Positions 19,146 through 26,860 of a stretch of 64,000 nucleotides of DNA are shown piece by piece (the first letter of the stretch is position 1; each line of letters starts with the position of its first letter). The position numbers and the translations under genes are program-made. The stretch is from NCBI RefSeq assembly GCF_002209555.1, contig NZ_NJIF01000012.1, positions 1-64,000 of the forward strand, read 5' to 3'. Source of the stretch: Achromobacter insolitus (lineage in GTDB: Bacteria; Pseudomonadota; Gammaproteobacteria; Burkholderiales; Burkholderiaceae_B). Under the pieces are notes generated by a model. The model was not told where the DNA came from and made no database searches. It saw only the letters and a program-made list of their open reading frames with translations.

Positions 19146-19222
19146 AGGCGGTTAGCTCAGCTGGTTAGAGCGCCACGTTGACATCGTGGAGGTCGTTGGT
19201 TCGATTCCAATACCGCCTACCA
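19146..19222 (+). tRNA. tRNA-Val (anticodon GAC)
   Basis: 77 bases including CCA. The acceptor stem AGGCGGT pairs with ACCGCCT, the anticodon stem CCACG/CGTGG encloses TTGACAT, giving anticodon GAC, and the T-loop reads GTTCGATTC. Encoded CCA at 19220-19222. Reads GUC valine codons. Confidence 0.95.
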
Positions 19223-19253
19223 AATTCCTGCAAAGTAGTGCCAAGCACTACCT

Positions 19254-19290
19254 GAAAAGCCGCGTAAGTCTTAGACTTTCGCGGCTTTTT
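19254..19290 (+). terminator. Intrinsic terminator of tRNA-Val
   Basis: Stem AAAAGCCGCG / CGCGGCTTTT with an inner AAGTC-TTA-GACTT helix, followed by T-rich sequence. Starts 32 bases after the tRNA. Confidence 0.85.
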
Positions 19291-19377
19291 GCTTTTCGTT
19301 TGCGTCGCTGCGACGACGCGGCGTCCAGACCTTTAAGCGACCGCACCGCGCGTATCGAAGGCCTGGAAGGTTGGACC

Positions 19378-19758
19378 GTGGTCTGGCTGCGCCTGGATTA
19401 TTTATCCGCAGTTATAAACGCATTCGTTTTAGGGGCTTGGGGCGGAATGTTTTGGTGGCGCATGACGGCGTGGGTGCGTGGGGCTTGGCGCAATGGGGGA
19501 GCAGCCGCGTGTATCGCGCTTGCATACCTGTTGGCCGCGTACCAGATATTGAGAGCCGTTGATGCTTACGAGCATGTTCGCGGATTCTTGGCCGAGTACG
19601 AACATTACGAGCTGGATGAGCTCTTCCTATTGGCGGCAATGGCTTTTCCATTTTTTTGTGTCGCGCTATGGGTGCAGTCACGTCGTTTGCGCCGCGAAGT
19701 CCTGCGGCGCCAAGTACTGGACGGATACTTAAGTCAGCTACCTGGCCGAGAAAGATAA
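19378..19758 (+). CDS. Small three-helix membrane protein, unknown function
   Basis: 126 residues from GTG 19378, preceded by GGAAGG seven bases upstream; the frame stays open further upstream into the tRNA gene, but no start there is credible. Three hydrophobic segments are evident (about residues 8-28, 42-62 and 82-104), followed by a basic tail (RRLRREVLRRQ). An acidic Tyr/Glu/His loop (EYEHYELDEL) lies between helices 2 and 3. I do not recognise a family. It stands 92 bases upstream of the GGDEF gene in the same orientation and could be co-transcribed with it. Confidence 0.6.
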   Translation: MVWLRLDYLSAVINAFVLGAWGGMFWWRMTAWVRGAWRNGGAAACIALAYLLAAYQILRAVDAYEHVRGFLAEYEHYELDELFLLAAMAFPFFCVALWVQSRRLRREVLRRQVLDGYLSQLPGRER

Positions 19759-19850
19759 TGGACGCGCGCATCACGCGCGCGGCAAGGAATCCATGTAAGC
19801 GAGGCAATTGCGGGTCGGCAAATCACCAGAATTAAGTTGAAATAAACCGC

Positions 19851-21476
19851 GTGAAATGGAAATATGGCGGCTGGTTTCGATCAGGGGACGGTGTGAGCGA
19901 CGTAATGCCGCGGCAAGATCGACGTGGATGGCAGACGCGGTCTATCGTGCGTTGGGTGACGCTCGGGATAGTGGTGGGCTGGTTCGCATTGGTGGCCGGT
20001 GTTGCGCGATGGATGTCTCAAGGGATAGAGGTGTCGCGGCTTGACGGCCTGGCCGCCAGCGCCGAATACGAAGCCAAGATTACCGCGCGCGTCATGGATC
20101 GGCTATTTATCGAAATGGTCAGCGTGGCGAACATGGTGGCGCGGCAGGGCCAGGTGATCCAGCTCGCCATTCGATACCGCATGGATCCGCCTGGCGCGGG
20201 CGAATTGACCCGGGAGCAACGCGCGGCCCTTTTTACACGCGATCCCTTGGTGCGCAGAGTGGGCGACTTCATGAATGAACTCGCGAACGATCTGCGATAC
20301 GCCCGCATTTACATGAACAATATGTCCGACGACACGGTGACGGCCAGCAACTGGGCGGAACCCGATAGTATCGTGGGCATGATTTACTCGGGCCGCGCCT
20401 ATCTTGCCGACGCCTTGAGCAGAGGCACCGGAAGTTATTTTGGTATTGCCCGGCTTAACAAGAGCCCCTCATATTTCGTCGCCAGCCGTATCGAAGATTC
20501 AAACGACGTGCCGCAGGGCTCGGTAACAGTTAAATTCGATGCGCCGGATGTGGCGTTGTATCTGGCTGGACGCCACGTCGCGCTGGTCGTGAATCGCCAG
20601 GGAAGAGTTACCACGACGTCGTCCGCCCCCTTCATGTTGCGTAATGTGGCGGCGCTATTGCCCCCAGGCACGGTGTTGCCCTCCGATGGCGATGAAGATC
20701 CGGGCGAACCCATGGAGGTGCGTGCCATTTCCGGTTCTCGCCATGCAGATCAATGGCTTATCGATGGCAGACCGTACCTGGTGCGGCGCCAGCCGTTGTC
20801 CAATACCCAATACCAGTTGATTACGCTGGCGTCGCTGGATTTCCTGGCGCCGATGCGCAGGCAACATTTCATGGCGGCGGGACTGGTGGCCATGGTCGGC
20901 CTGGTCCTGCTCCTGCTTTCCGGCCACGTCGTCGGACAAATGGTGAGCCGCCGCCGGGACGAACGCCATGCCGCCAACCACGACGCGTTGACCGGCCTGC
21001 CTAACCGGCGAGCGGTGATGGCCGAACTGGAGCGATATTTCTCATTGGCGAAGCGATCGCAACGCTCGGTTCTGGTGGCGTTTATCGATCTGGACGGTTT
21101 CAAGGCCATTAACGACACCTATGGCCACGACATCGGCGACAAATTCTTGATCGAAGTCGGGCGGCGCCTGTCGGATGGCTTGCGCGCAGATGACACCTTG
21201 GGTCGATGGGGCGGCGATGAGTTCGTTGTGATCGGGCTGGGAGCGGCGCCGCCATCCGATGAGCCGAAGGATGCGGTTGATGCTTTGCGCGCGCGGCTCG
21301 CGCCGTTGCTGAGCGGGACGTACACCTTGGATGACTGCAGTTTTTATTATCCCGGAGCGAGCTTCGGGATCGTGAGTGCGGATCCGGCCGTGAGCGCGCT
21401 GCACACTGTGCTCAAGGAGGCAGATCAGCTGATGTACGCGGACAAGCAGGCGCGGCGCGACATGCAGATGGCGTAG
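19851..21476 (+). CDS. Membrane-anchored diguanylate cyclase (dCache-like sensor plus GGDEF)
   Basis: 541 residues. One membrane helix (about residues 33-52), a large periplasmic region (about 53-340) resembling a Cache-type sensor, a second helix (about 345-365), and a C-terminal GGDEF domain. The active-site motif is intact (GGDEF at residues 454-458) and an RxxD product-inhibition site (RADD) stands five residues before it, so the enzyme should make cyclic-di-GMP and be feedback-inhibited. No EAL domain. The GTG start at 19851 has a weak ribosome site; ATG 19905 (MPRQDRRGW) is an alternative. It is the only cyclic-di-GMP enzyme in the window, relevant to the LapA-like adhesin, though a direct link is inference. 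Confidence 0.92.
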   Translation: MKWKYGGWFRSGDGVSDVMPRQDRRGWQTRSIVRWVTLGIVVGWFALVAGVARWMSQGIEVSRLDGLAASAEYEAKITARVMDRLFIEMVSVANMVARQGQVIQLAIRYRMDPPGAGELTREQRAALFTRDPLVRRVGDFMNELANDLRYARIYMNNMSDDTVTASNWAEPDSIVGMIYSGRAYLADALSRGTGSYFGIARLNKSPSYFVASRIEDSNDVPQGSVTVKFDAPDVALYLAGRHVALVVNRQGRVTTTSSAPFMLRNVAALLPPGTVLPSDGDEDPGEPMEVRAISGSRHADQWLIDGRPYLVRRQPLSNTQYQLITLASLDFLAPMRRQHFMAAGLVAMVGLVLLLLSGHVVGQMVSRRRDERHAANHDALTGLPNRRAVMAELERYFSLAKRSQRSVLVAFIDLDGFKAINDTYGHDIGDKFLIEVGRRLSDGLRADDTLGRWGGDEFVVIGLGAAPPSDEPKDAVDALRARLAPLLSGTYTLDDCSFYYPGASFGIVSADPAVSALHTVLKEADQLMYADKQARRDMQMA

Positions 21477-21518
21477 CGAGTGCCGAACGCCGGGCGCCAG
21501 GTGTGAAGCACGGCGGCG

Positions 21519-21569
21519 TTGAAATCCACCTCCCCAGGCAATATACTGTATAAATATACAGTATATTGC
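21519..21569 (+). promoter_or_regulatory. Promoter overlapped by a perfect LexA (SOS) palindrome
   Basis: A 32-base perfect palindrome (21538-21569, 15-base arms, 2-base centre) contains CTGT-N8-ACAG at 21546-21561, the LexA-box consensus, within TACTGTATAAATATACAGTA. A sigma-70 promoter overlaps it: TTGAAA at 21519-21524, 17-base spacer, TATACT at 21542-21547 inside the box. Repressor binding would block RNA polymerase, the classical SOS arrangement. The 64-aa gene starts 47 bases downstream. Confidence 0.85.
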
Positions 21570-21615
21570 GAGCGAAGCACATTCGGCCCCGGTTCTGGCC
21601 GAGAGGGGACGGAAG

Positions 21616-21810
21616 ATGACCGACGTGGAATGGACACAACGGGATAACTATTACTGGCAGGGCCCATCGGGCTGGACGATTTCCCGCGTCTTCGTGGACG
21701 GAATGTGGCAGTACGAGCTGTGGTTCAGCCGCGGCAGCGGCGGCACCATTTACGGCATGCGCGCCTCTTTGGAGGGCGCGCAGGAGCTGTACCAGCAAAA
21801 GTTGCGCTAG
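21616..21810 (+). CDS. 64-aa small protein predicted to be SOS-induced
   Basis: 64 residues from ATG 21616 with a purine-rich ribosome site (GAGAGGGGACGGAAG) just upstream. The protein is rich in aromatic residues (four Trp, five Tyr; NYYWQGPSGWTISRVF and MWQYELWF), suggesting a compact beta sheet followed by a C-terminal helix (SLEGAQELYQQKL). No signal peptide or membrane segment. I do not recognise a family. It is the only gene behind the LexA palindrome; downstream lies the convergent chemoreceptor gene. Damage-induced expression is inferred from the operator alone. Confidence 0.75.
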   Translation: MTDVEWTQRDNYYWQGPSGWTISRVFVDGMWQYELWFSRGSGGTIYGMRASLEGAQELYQQKLR

Positions 21811-21849
21811 CACTGCCCCCGTTTCACGGCCGGCCGGAAAGGGTCTGGA

Positions 21850-23346
21850 TCAGCCACCTGCCAACGCCAGCGGCGCGACGCGTCCCGGGGGGATATCGCG
21901 TGGGGCGGAAGGCAGGCCCGGCTGTCTTTCATCCTGCAGGCGAAACACGTTTACCGCCTGGAGCAACTGCGCCGCTTGCGTCTGCAGCGCCGCCGATGCG
22001 CCGGAGGCCTGCGCGACGCGGGCCGCATTCTGCCGCGTCAGCTCTTCCATCTTGGTCACGGCCTGGTTGACTTCGTCGATGTCCGTAGTCTGGGCGCGTC
22101 CCGCATTGCCGATCTGGCTGACGATGCCGGCGACGCGCTCGATGCTGGTCACCACTTCACGTATCACGCTGGCCGCGTGGTCGGCTTGGCGAGAGCCGCT
22201 ATCGGTTTTTTCCAGCGAGCCTTCGATCAGACCGCGAATCTCGCGCGCAGCGCTTGCGCTACGCTGGGCCAACGCGCGTACCTCGGTGGCCACCACCGCG
22301 AACCCACGCCCGCTTTCCCCGGCGCGGGCCGCTTCTACCGCTGCGTTCAAGGCCAGGATGTTGGTCTGGAACGCGATGCTGTCGATCAAACCGGTGATTT
22401 CGGAAATCTTTCGGGCTTCCTGCTGGATCTCGCCCATTACGGCTGCCACGCCAGCGACCGCCGAGCTGCCCGTATCGGCGACGCGCCGCGCGTCGTCGGT
22501 CAATTCCTGGGCGTGCAGCGCATTGGTGGCGTTGTCGTGCACGTTTGCCGCCAGGTCTCGCATCGATGCCACGGTACGCTCCAGGGAGCCGGCCTGCGTC
22601 CGTGTCCGTTCTTCCAGTTGCTGGTTGTCTTGCATGATGTCGCGCGATGCGGCCGACAGAGCGGTTGCCGTACTACGGACTCCACTCATGGTCCGGTGCA
22701 CGGCGTCCATCGTGGCCTTGAAGCTGCGCCCCAGGCTGCTATCCATGCTGAGGCCTCCGAAGCGCAGGTCGAACACGCCGGCCTCGCGGCCGATGTGCGC
22801 ACTGAGGCGGGCCAGTTCCTCGGCCGCGACCGCCGCCCGTTCCATCTCCCATGCCAGCCAACCCAGGGCGACGGCCTGCACCACGACATAAGCCGCATGC
22901 AGCAGCACCATGGGCAGGCTGGGTTCCGTGAAGCAGATCGTCCCGTAGCCCCACTGTTGGAGGAAATTGAAGGACAGGTGATGCAGCGCGATGACTACGG
23001 CCGCGCACAGGATCGTCCGCCAATCCCGATAAGCCAGAAGCAGGGAGAGCAGCACGAAGATGCCGAAATGTATTTCGGCCATGCCGGACATCAGATGGAT
23101 GTGGAGGGCGGCCAGCACCATCAGGCCACAGGCCACGGCAAGGCGCGTGCTGAGCCGGCCGGGCCGCCAGAGTATCAACAGCGACGGGATGCCCGCGCCG
23201 GCCAGGCCGACGCCGATGGCGGCGCTCCATCGCCCGTATTGCGGCGCCATGCATAGTCCGACGACAAACAGCAGCCAGAGCAGGGGCAGCATGGCCCGGT
23301 CGGTCCGGCGGTAAGAGTCTTCCAGTAAATCGCTTGCGTTGCGCAT
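21850..23346 (-). CDS. Methyl-accepting chemotaxis protein with multi-helix membrane sensor
   Basis: 498 residues. The N-terminal 190 residues form about six hydrophobic helices without a large periplasmic domain; helices 3-5 carry histidines (AALHIHLMSG, EIHFG, ALHHLSFNFLQQ) that could bind a metal, haem or other ligand. After a short linker comes a long coiled-coil signalling domain with the receptor hairpin tip (FQTNILALNAAVEAARAGE) and flanking GFAVVATEVRALAQRSA. No classical HAMP is obvious. ATG 23346 has AAGGA six bases upstream. Signals through CheA/CheW, which are not in the window. The membrane-embedded sensor suggests it detects a membrane-associated or energy-related cue. Confidence 0.92.
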   Translation of the reverse strand: MRNASDLLEDSYRRTDRAMLPLLWLLFVVGLCMAPQYGRWSAAIGVGLAGAGIPSLLILWRPGRLSTRLAVACGLMVLAALHIHLMSGMAEIHFGIFVLLSLLLAYRDWRTILCAAVVIALHHLSFNFLQQWGYGTICFTEPSLPMVLLHAAYVVVQAVALGWLAWEMERAAVAAEELARLSAHIGREAGVFDLRFGGLSMDSSLGRSFKATMDAVHRTMSGVRSTATALSAASRDIMQDNQQLEERTRTQAGSLERTVASMRDLAANVHDNATNALHAQELTDDARRVADTGSSAVAGVAAVMGEIQQEARKISEITGLIDSIAFQTNILALNAAVEAARAGESGRGFAVVATEVRALAQRSASAAREIRGLIEGSLEKTDSGSRQADHAASVIREVVTSIERVAGIVSQIGNAGRAQTTDIDEVNQAVTKMEELTRQNAARVAQASGASAALQTQAAQLLQAVNVFRLQDERQPGLPSAPRDIPPGRVAPLALAGG

Positions 23347-23407
23347 GGCCTGTCCTTGCGACGGAAGCGCGGGGCTCCGCGCACGCTCGATTTTTATTCA
23401 ATAATTC

Positions 23408-23433
23408 CAATTTGTGAATATATATTCCAAATT
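23408..23433. promoter_or_regulatory. AT-rich palindrome between chemoreceptor and DUF454 gene
   Basis: Perfect GAATATATATTC core (23416-23427) flanked by AATTTG and CAAATT inverted arms with a one-base bulge. It lies 62 bases upstream of the chemoreceptor start in an AT-rich divergent spacer and may be an operator or overlap its promoter. The binding protein is unknown. Confidence 0.4.
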
Positions 23434-23579
23434 ATTCTTCTATATTTCTCGCTTCCTCGGTTGGTCGGATCCTGATCGCCCATTGGCCCATGGCCATCGT
23501 GGAACGTTGTCCCGGCAGAAAGGGAATTGCGCGGCCCGTTTGAAGCGAGCCGATTTCCTGGGATATCCTGCTGCCCATC

Positions 23580-23975
23580 ATGATGAGAGTACTTTGGCTC
23601 TGCCTGGGTTGCCTGATGCTGGCGTTGGGTGTGATCGGCGCGTTTCTGCCCGTCATGCCGACGACCATATTCCTGATCCTGGCGGTGGCCTGCTTTTCGC
23701 GCTCCTCGCCGCGGCTGGAGAAGTGGCTGCTGGACAGCCCGACCTACGGCCCCGCGCTGCGCGCGTGGCGCGACCAGAGGGCCGTGTCGCGCAAGGGCAA
23801 AACTTATGCTTGCCTGGGCATGGCGGTGGGGTATGTGTTGTTCTGGTGGGGCGCGCATCCGTCGTGGATGCTGGCCGCCGCCGTTGCCGTTTTTTTCCTG
23901 GCAAGCGCCGCCTACGTCGTGACGCGGCCGGCGCCGCAGGAACCAGATTCAGGCGGCGGGCAGGTCCGGCAATAG
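23580..23975 (+). CDS. DUF454 (YbaN-family) inner membrane protein
   Basis: 131 residues. The N-terminus has the family pattern: a hydrophobic helix with GVIGAFLPVMPTTIFLILAVA followed by CFSRSSPRLEKWLLD. Two further helices occur at about residues 78-113. Family members are small inner-membrane proteins without a settled function. ATG 23580 is followed immediately by a second ATG; either could serve. It converges on the dehydratase gene, whose stop lies 8 bases away on the other strand. Confidence 0.85.
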   Translation: MMRVLWLCLGCLMLALGVIGAFLPVMPTTIFLILAVACFSRSSPRLEKWLLDSPTYGPALRAWRDQRAVSRKGKTYACLGMAVGYVLFWWGAHPSWMLAAAVAVFFLASAAYVVTRPAPQEPDSGGGQVRQ

Positions 23976-23982
23976 GCGGGCG

Positions 23983-25764
23983 CTAGTGCGAATGCCGGGG
24001 ATCGCCCCGCGTTTCCACGACCTTCAAGTACAACGTGGCGGGTTCCAGGCAGCCGCCGGTTGAAAGCTGGCCGACCAGTTGCCGGTACAGCTCTTGCCAG
24101 GGCGTTTGGGATTCCGGCGCCTGGTAGGGTGGCTCCAGCTTGCGGCGTTCCATTTCGGTTTCGTCCACCAGGGCTATCACCGTGCGCTGATTCAAGTCGA
24201 TGCGGATGCGGTCGCCCGTGCGCAAGAGCGCCAGGCCGCCGCCCACCGCGGCTTCCGGAGACATGTTCAGGATGGAAGGACTGGCCGAGGTGCCGCTTTG
24301 GCGGCCGTCGCCCAGACAGGGCAGCGAGTCGATGCCCCGTTTGAGCAGATGCGAAGGCGGAGCCATGTTGACCACTTCCGCGCTGCCCGGGTAGCCCACG
24401 GTGCCGGCACCGCGGATCACGAGTATGCAATGTTCGTCGATATTCAGGGCGGGGTCCTCGATGCGTGCGTGGTAGTCCTCGGGGCCATCGAAGACGATGG
24501 CGCGCGCTTCGAAGGCGTTCTCCGAGCCCGGTTCCGACAGGTACGCGCGGCGGAAGGCCTCGCCCACGACCGACATCTTGATGATCGCGCTATCGAAGAA
24601 GTTGCCCGACAGCACGATGAATCCCGCGCGGTGCTTGAGCGGCGCGTCGCAACTGCGGATAACGTCCCGGTTATTCGTTTTGGCCGTGGCGGCGATCTCG
24701 CCGATGGTTTTGCCCGAGACGGTAGCGCACGCGGTATGCAGCCGGCCGGCGGTCGCCAGCTCGTGCAGCACCGCGGGGACGCCGCCCGCGCGGTGGAAGC
24801 CTTCGCCCAGATGTTCGCCCGCCGGCACGCAATTGACCAGCAACGGGACGTCTTCGCCCAGCCGTTGCCAGTCGTCCAGGCTCAAGTCGATGCCGGCGTG
24901 GCGAGCCATGGCGATGAGGTGCGGCGGGCAATTGGTGGAAGCTCCCAGCGCCGAGGCCACGACGATGGCATTCTCGAAAGCCTGCCGCGTGAGGATGTGC
25001 GACGGGCGCAGGTCCTCGCGCACCATGTCGCAGATGCGCAAGCCGGTGGCGTAGGCCATCTGGCCGCGTTCCCGGTATGGGGCGGGAATACTGGCGCAGG
25101 TGGGCAATGACATGCCTAGCGCCTCGGCCAACGAGTTCATCGACAGCGCCGTGCCCATGGTGTTGCAGTGACCGATGGACGGCGACGAGGCGGTGGCCAG
25201 GGTCATGAAACCTTCATAGTCCAGCTTGCCCGCGGCCATCAGGTTGCGCGCATGCCAGATGACCGTGCCGGAGCCGACGCGCTGGCCGTCATGCCAGCCG
25301 TCCAGCATGGGCCCGCCGGACAGCACGATCGCGGGAATGTCGACCGTGGCGGCGGCCATGAGGCAGGCCGGCGTGGTCTTGTCGCAACCCGTCGTCAGTA
25401 CAACGCCGTCCAGCGGATAGCCGTGCAGGATCTCCACTAGCCCGAGATAGGCCAGGTTGCGATCCAGCGCGGCAGTGGGGCGCCGGCCTTGTTCGGCCAG
25501 CGGGTGCACGGGAAACTCCATGGGGATGCCGCCCGCGTCGCGGATGCCTGCCTTGACGCGCTCGGCCAGCGCCAGATGGTGCCGGTTGCAAGGCGCCAGG
25601 TCGCTGCCCGTCTGGGCGATGCCGATGATCGGCCGTCCCGACTGCAATTCCTGGCGCGTCAGGCCGTAGTTGAGATAGCGCTCTACATAAATGGCCGTCA
25701 TGTCGGCATGAGCCGGGTCATCGAACCATTTCTGGCTGCGCAGCTTGCGGGGAGTCTGTGACAT
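23983..25764 (-). CDS. IlvD/Edd-family sugar-acid dehydratase (L-arabinonate dehydratase-like)
   Basis: 593 residues. Probably removes water from an aldonic acid to give a 2-keto-3-deoxy acid. The three cluster cysteines are C59 (DLAPCNRHH), C127 (TTGCDKTTP) and C200 (IGHCNTMG), with K129 beside C127; this spacing is what I recall for pentonate dehydratases that carry a [2Fe-2S] cluster, rather than dihydroxy-acid dehydratase of isoleucine-valine synthesis. It is the last gene of a TRAP transporter operon controlled by a LacI-type regulator, so it should act on the imported sugar acid. Exact substrate (arabinonate, xylonate, gluconate or galactonate) cannot be decided here. Confidence 0.9.
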   Translation of the reverse strand: MSQTPRKLRSQKWFDDPAHADMTAIYVERYLNYGLTRQELQSGRPIIGIAQTGSDLAPCNRHHLALAERVKAGIRDAGGIPMEFPVHPLAEQGRRPTAALDRNLAYLGLVEILHGYPLDGVVLTTGCDKTTPACLMAAATVDIPAIVLSGGPMLDGWHDGQRVGSGTVIWHARNLMAAGKLDYEGFMTLATASSPSIGHCNTMGTALSMNSLAEALGMSLPTCASIPAPYRERGQMAYATGLRICDMVREDLRPSHILTRQAFENAIVVASALGASTNCPPHLIAMARHAGIDLSLDDWQRLGEDVPLLVNCVPAGEHLGEGFHRAGGVPAVLHELATAGRLHTACATVSGKTIGEIAATAKTNNRDVIRSCDAPLKHRAGFIVLSGNFFDSAIIKMSVVGEAFRRAYLSEPGSENAFEARAIVFDGPEDYHARIEDPALNIDEHCILVIRGAGTVGYPGSAEVVNMAPPSHLLKRGIDSLPCLGDGRQSGTSASPSILNMSPEAAVGGGLALLRTGDRIRIDLNQRTVIALVDETEMERRKLEPPYQAPESQTPWQELYRQLVGQLSTGGCLEPATLYLKVVETRGDPRHSH

Positions 25765-25821
25765 GGGATTCTCGTTTACAGCGGTTGCGTGGCGGCCCGG
25801 CGCGTGTCCGGGCCGCTATGG

Positions 25822-26838
25822 CTAGTTGCGCGCCTTCTGGATCTCGTCGTTGAGCTGCTTGACCAGGTCGGGCCCGAGTTCTTGCGTGTACTTGTCGACC
25901 ACGGGCTGTACCTTCTGACGCATGCGAGCCACTTCTTCGGGCGAGACGGTGTTGATCTTCATGCCGGCTTTTTCAAGCGTGGTCATGGCCTTCTGCGAGT
26001 CGGCGCGGCTGTCCTGGCGTTCAAAGTCGCGTGACGAGGCGGCCGCCTGGCGGATCAGCTTCTGTTCGTCCGCAGACAGGGTGTCCCACCATTTCTTGGA
26101 CGCCATCACCACCCAGGGCGTGTACACGTGCCGGGTGATGGTCAGGTAAGGCTGCACTTCATAGAACTTGCTGCTCTGGATGGTGGTGATAGGGTTCTCC
26201 TGGCCGTCCACCGTGCGCGTCTCCAGGGCGGTGAACAGCTCGGAGAACGGCATCGGCACGGCATTCGCTCCCAGCGTGTTGAAGACGCCCAGCGCGATCT
26301 GGTTCTGCATGACGCGCAGCTTGATGCCTTGCAGGTCTTCCGCGCGCGCAATGGGACGCTTGGAGTTGGTCATGTTGCGAAAGCCGTTTTCCCAATAGAC
26401 CAGGCCGACGAGGCCTTTGGCTTCCAGCTTCTTCAGCATGTCCTGGCCAAGCGGGCCATCCAGCACCGCGTCGGCTTCCTTTTCGCTGTTGAACAGGAAA
26501 GGCAGGTCGAATACGCCGAACTCCTTGACCATGCCGGCCAGCGGCGCGGTGGATCCCACCATCATTTCCTGCACGCCGCCGACCAGCGCGCCTTGCATCT
26601 GTTCGTCCGAGCCCAGGTTGGCCGAGCCGAAGGTCTTCATCTTGAGCTTGCCGCCACTGACTTTCTCGAGTTCCTGCGCCAGGTAGCGCGCGGCGCGTCC
26701 CTGGACGCTTTCCTCGTTCAGGCCATAGCCGAAACGGATCAGGCGCGGTTTGACGTCGGCGGCGGACGCGACGCCAGCAACGGCGCAGGACAGCGCCGTT
26801 GCCAGGATGAGTATGCGGGTCTTGAAACGGGTGATCAT
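25822..26838 (-). CDS. TRAP transporter substrate-binding protein (DctP family)
   Basis: 338 residues with a Sec signal peptide cleaved near residue 27 (VASAAD). DctP-family landmarks: the early ELEKVSGGKLKMKTF segment, LPFLFNSEKEADAVLDG, and the DLQGIKLRVMQNQI motif whose arginine grips a substrate carboxylate. AAGGAGGAG precedes the ATG. It binds the substrate in the periplasm and hands it to DctQM encoded directly upstream. Sugar-acid specificity is inferred from the neighbouring dehydratase. Confidence 0.93.
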   Translation of the reverse strand: MITRFKTRILILATALSCAVAGVASAADVKPRLIRFGYGLNEESVQGRAARYLAQELEKVSGGKLKMKTFGSANLGSDEQMQGALVGGVQEMMVGSTAPLAGMVKEFGVFDLPFLFNSEKEADAVLDGPLGQDMLKKLEAKGLVGLVYWENGFRNMTNSKRPIARAEDLQGIKLRVMQNQIALGVFNTLGANAVPMPFSELFTALETRTVDGQENPITTIQSSKFYEVQPYLTITRHVYTPWVVMASKKWWDTLSADEQKLIRQAAASSRDFERQDSRADSQKAMTTLEKAGMKINTVSPEEVARMRQKVQPVVDKYTQELGPDLVKQLNDEIQKARN

Positions 26839-26860
26839 GGTGCTCCTCCTTGGGGTTTTT

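Noticed and set aside
18810..19230. Genomic-island attachment site at tRNA-Val
   Set aside because: No integrase, no duplicated tRNA end and no phage or plasmid genes in the window; kept only as a possible rearrangement.
19186..19377. Upstream part of the small membrane protein frame, starting inside tRNA-Val
   Set aside because: The start lies within the tRNA gene and the frame crosses its terminator; the GTG at 19378 has a proper ribosome site.
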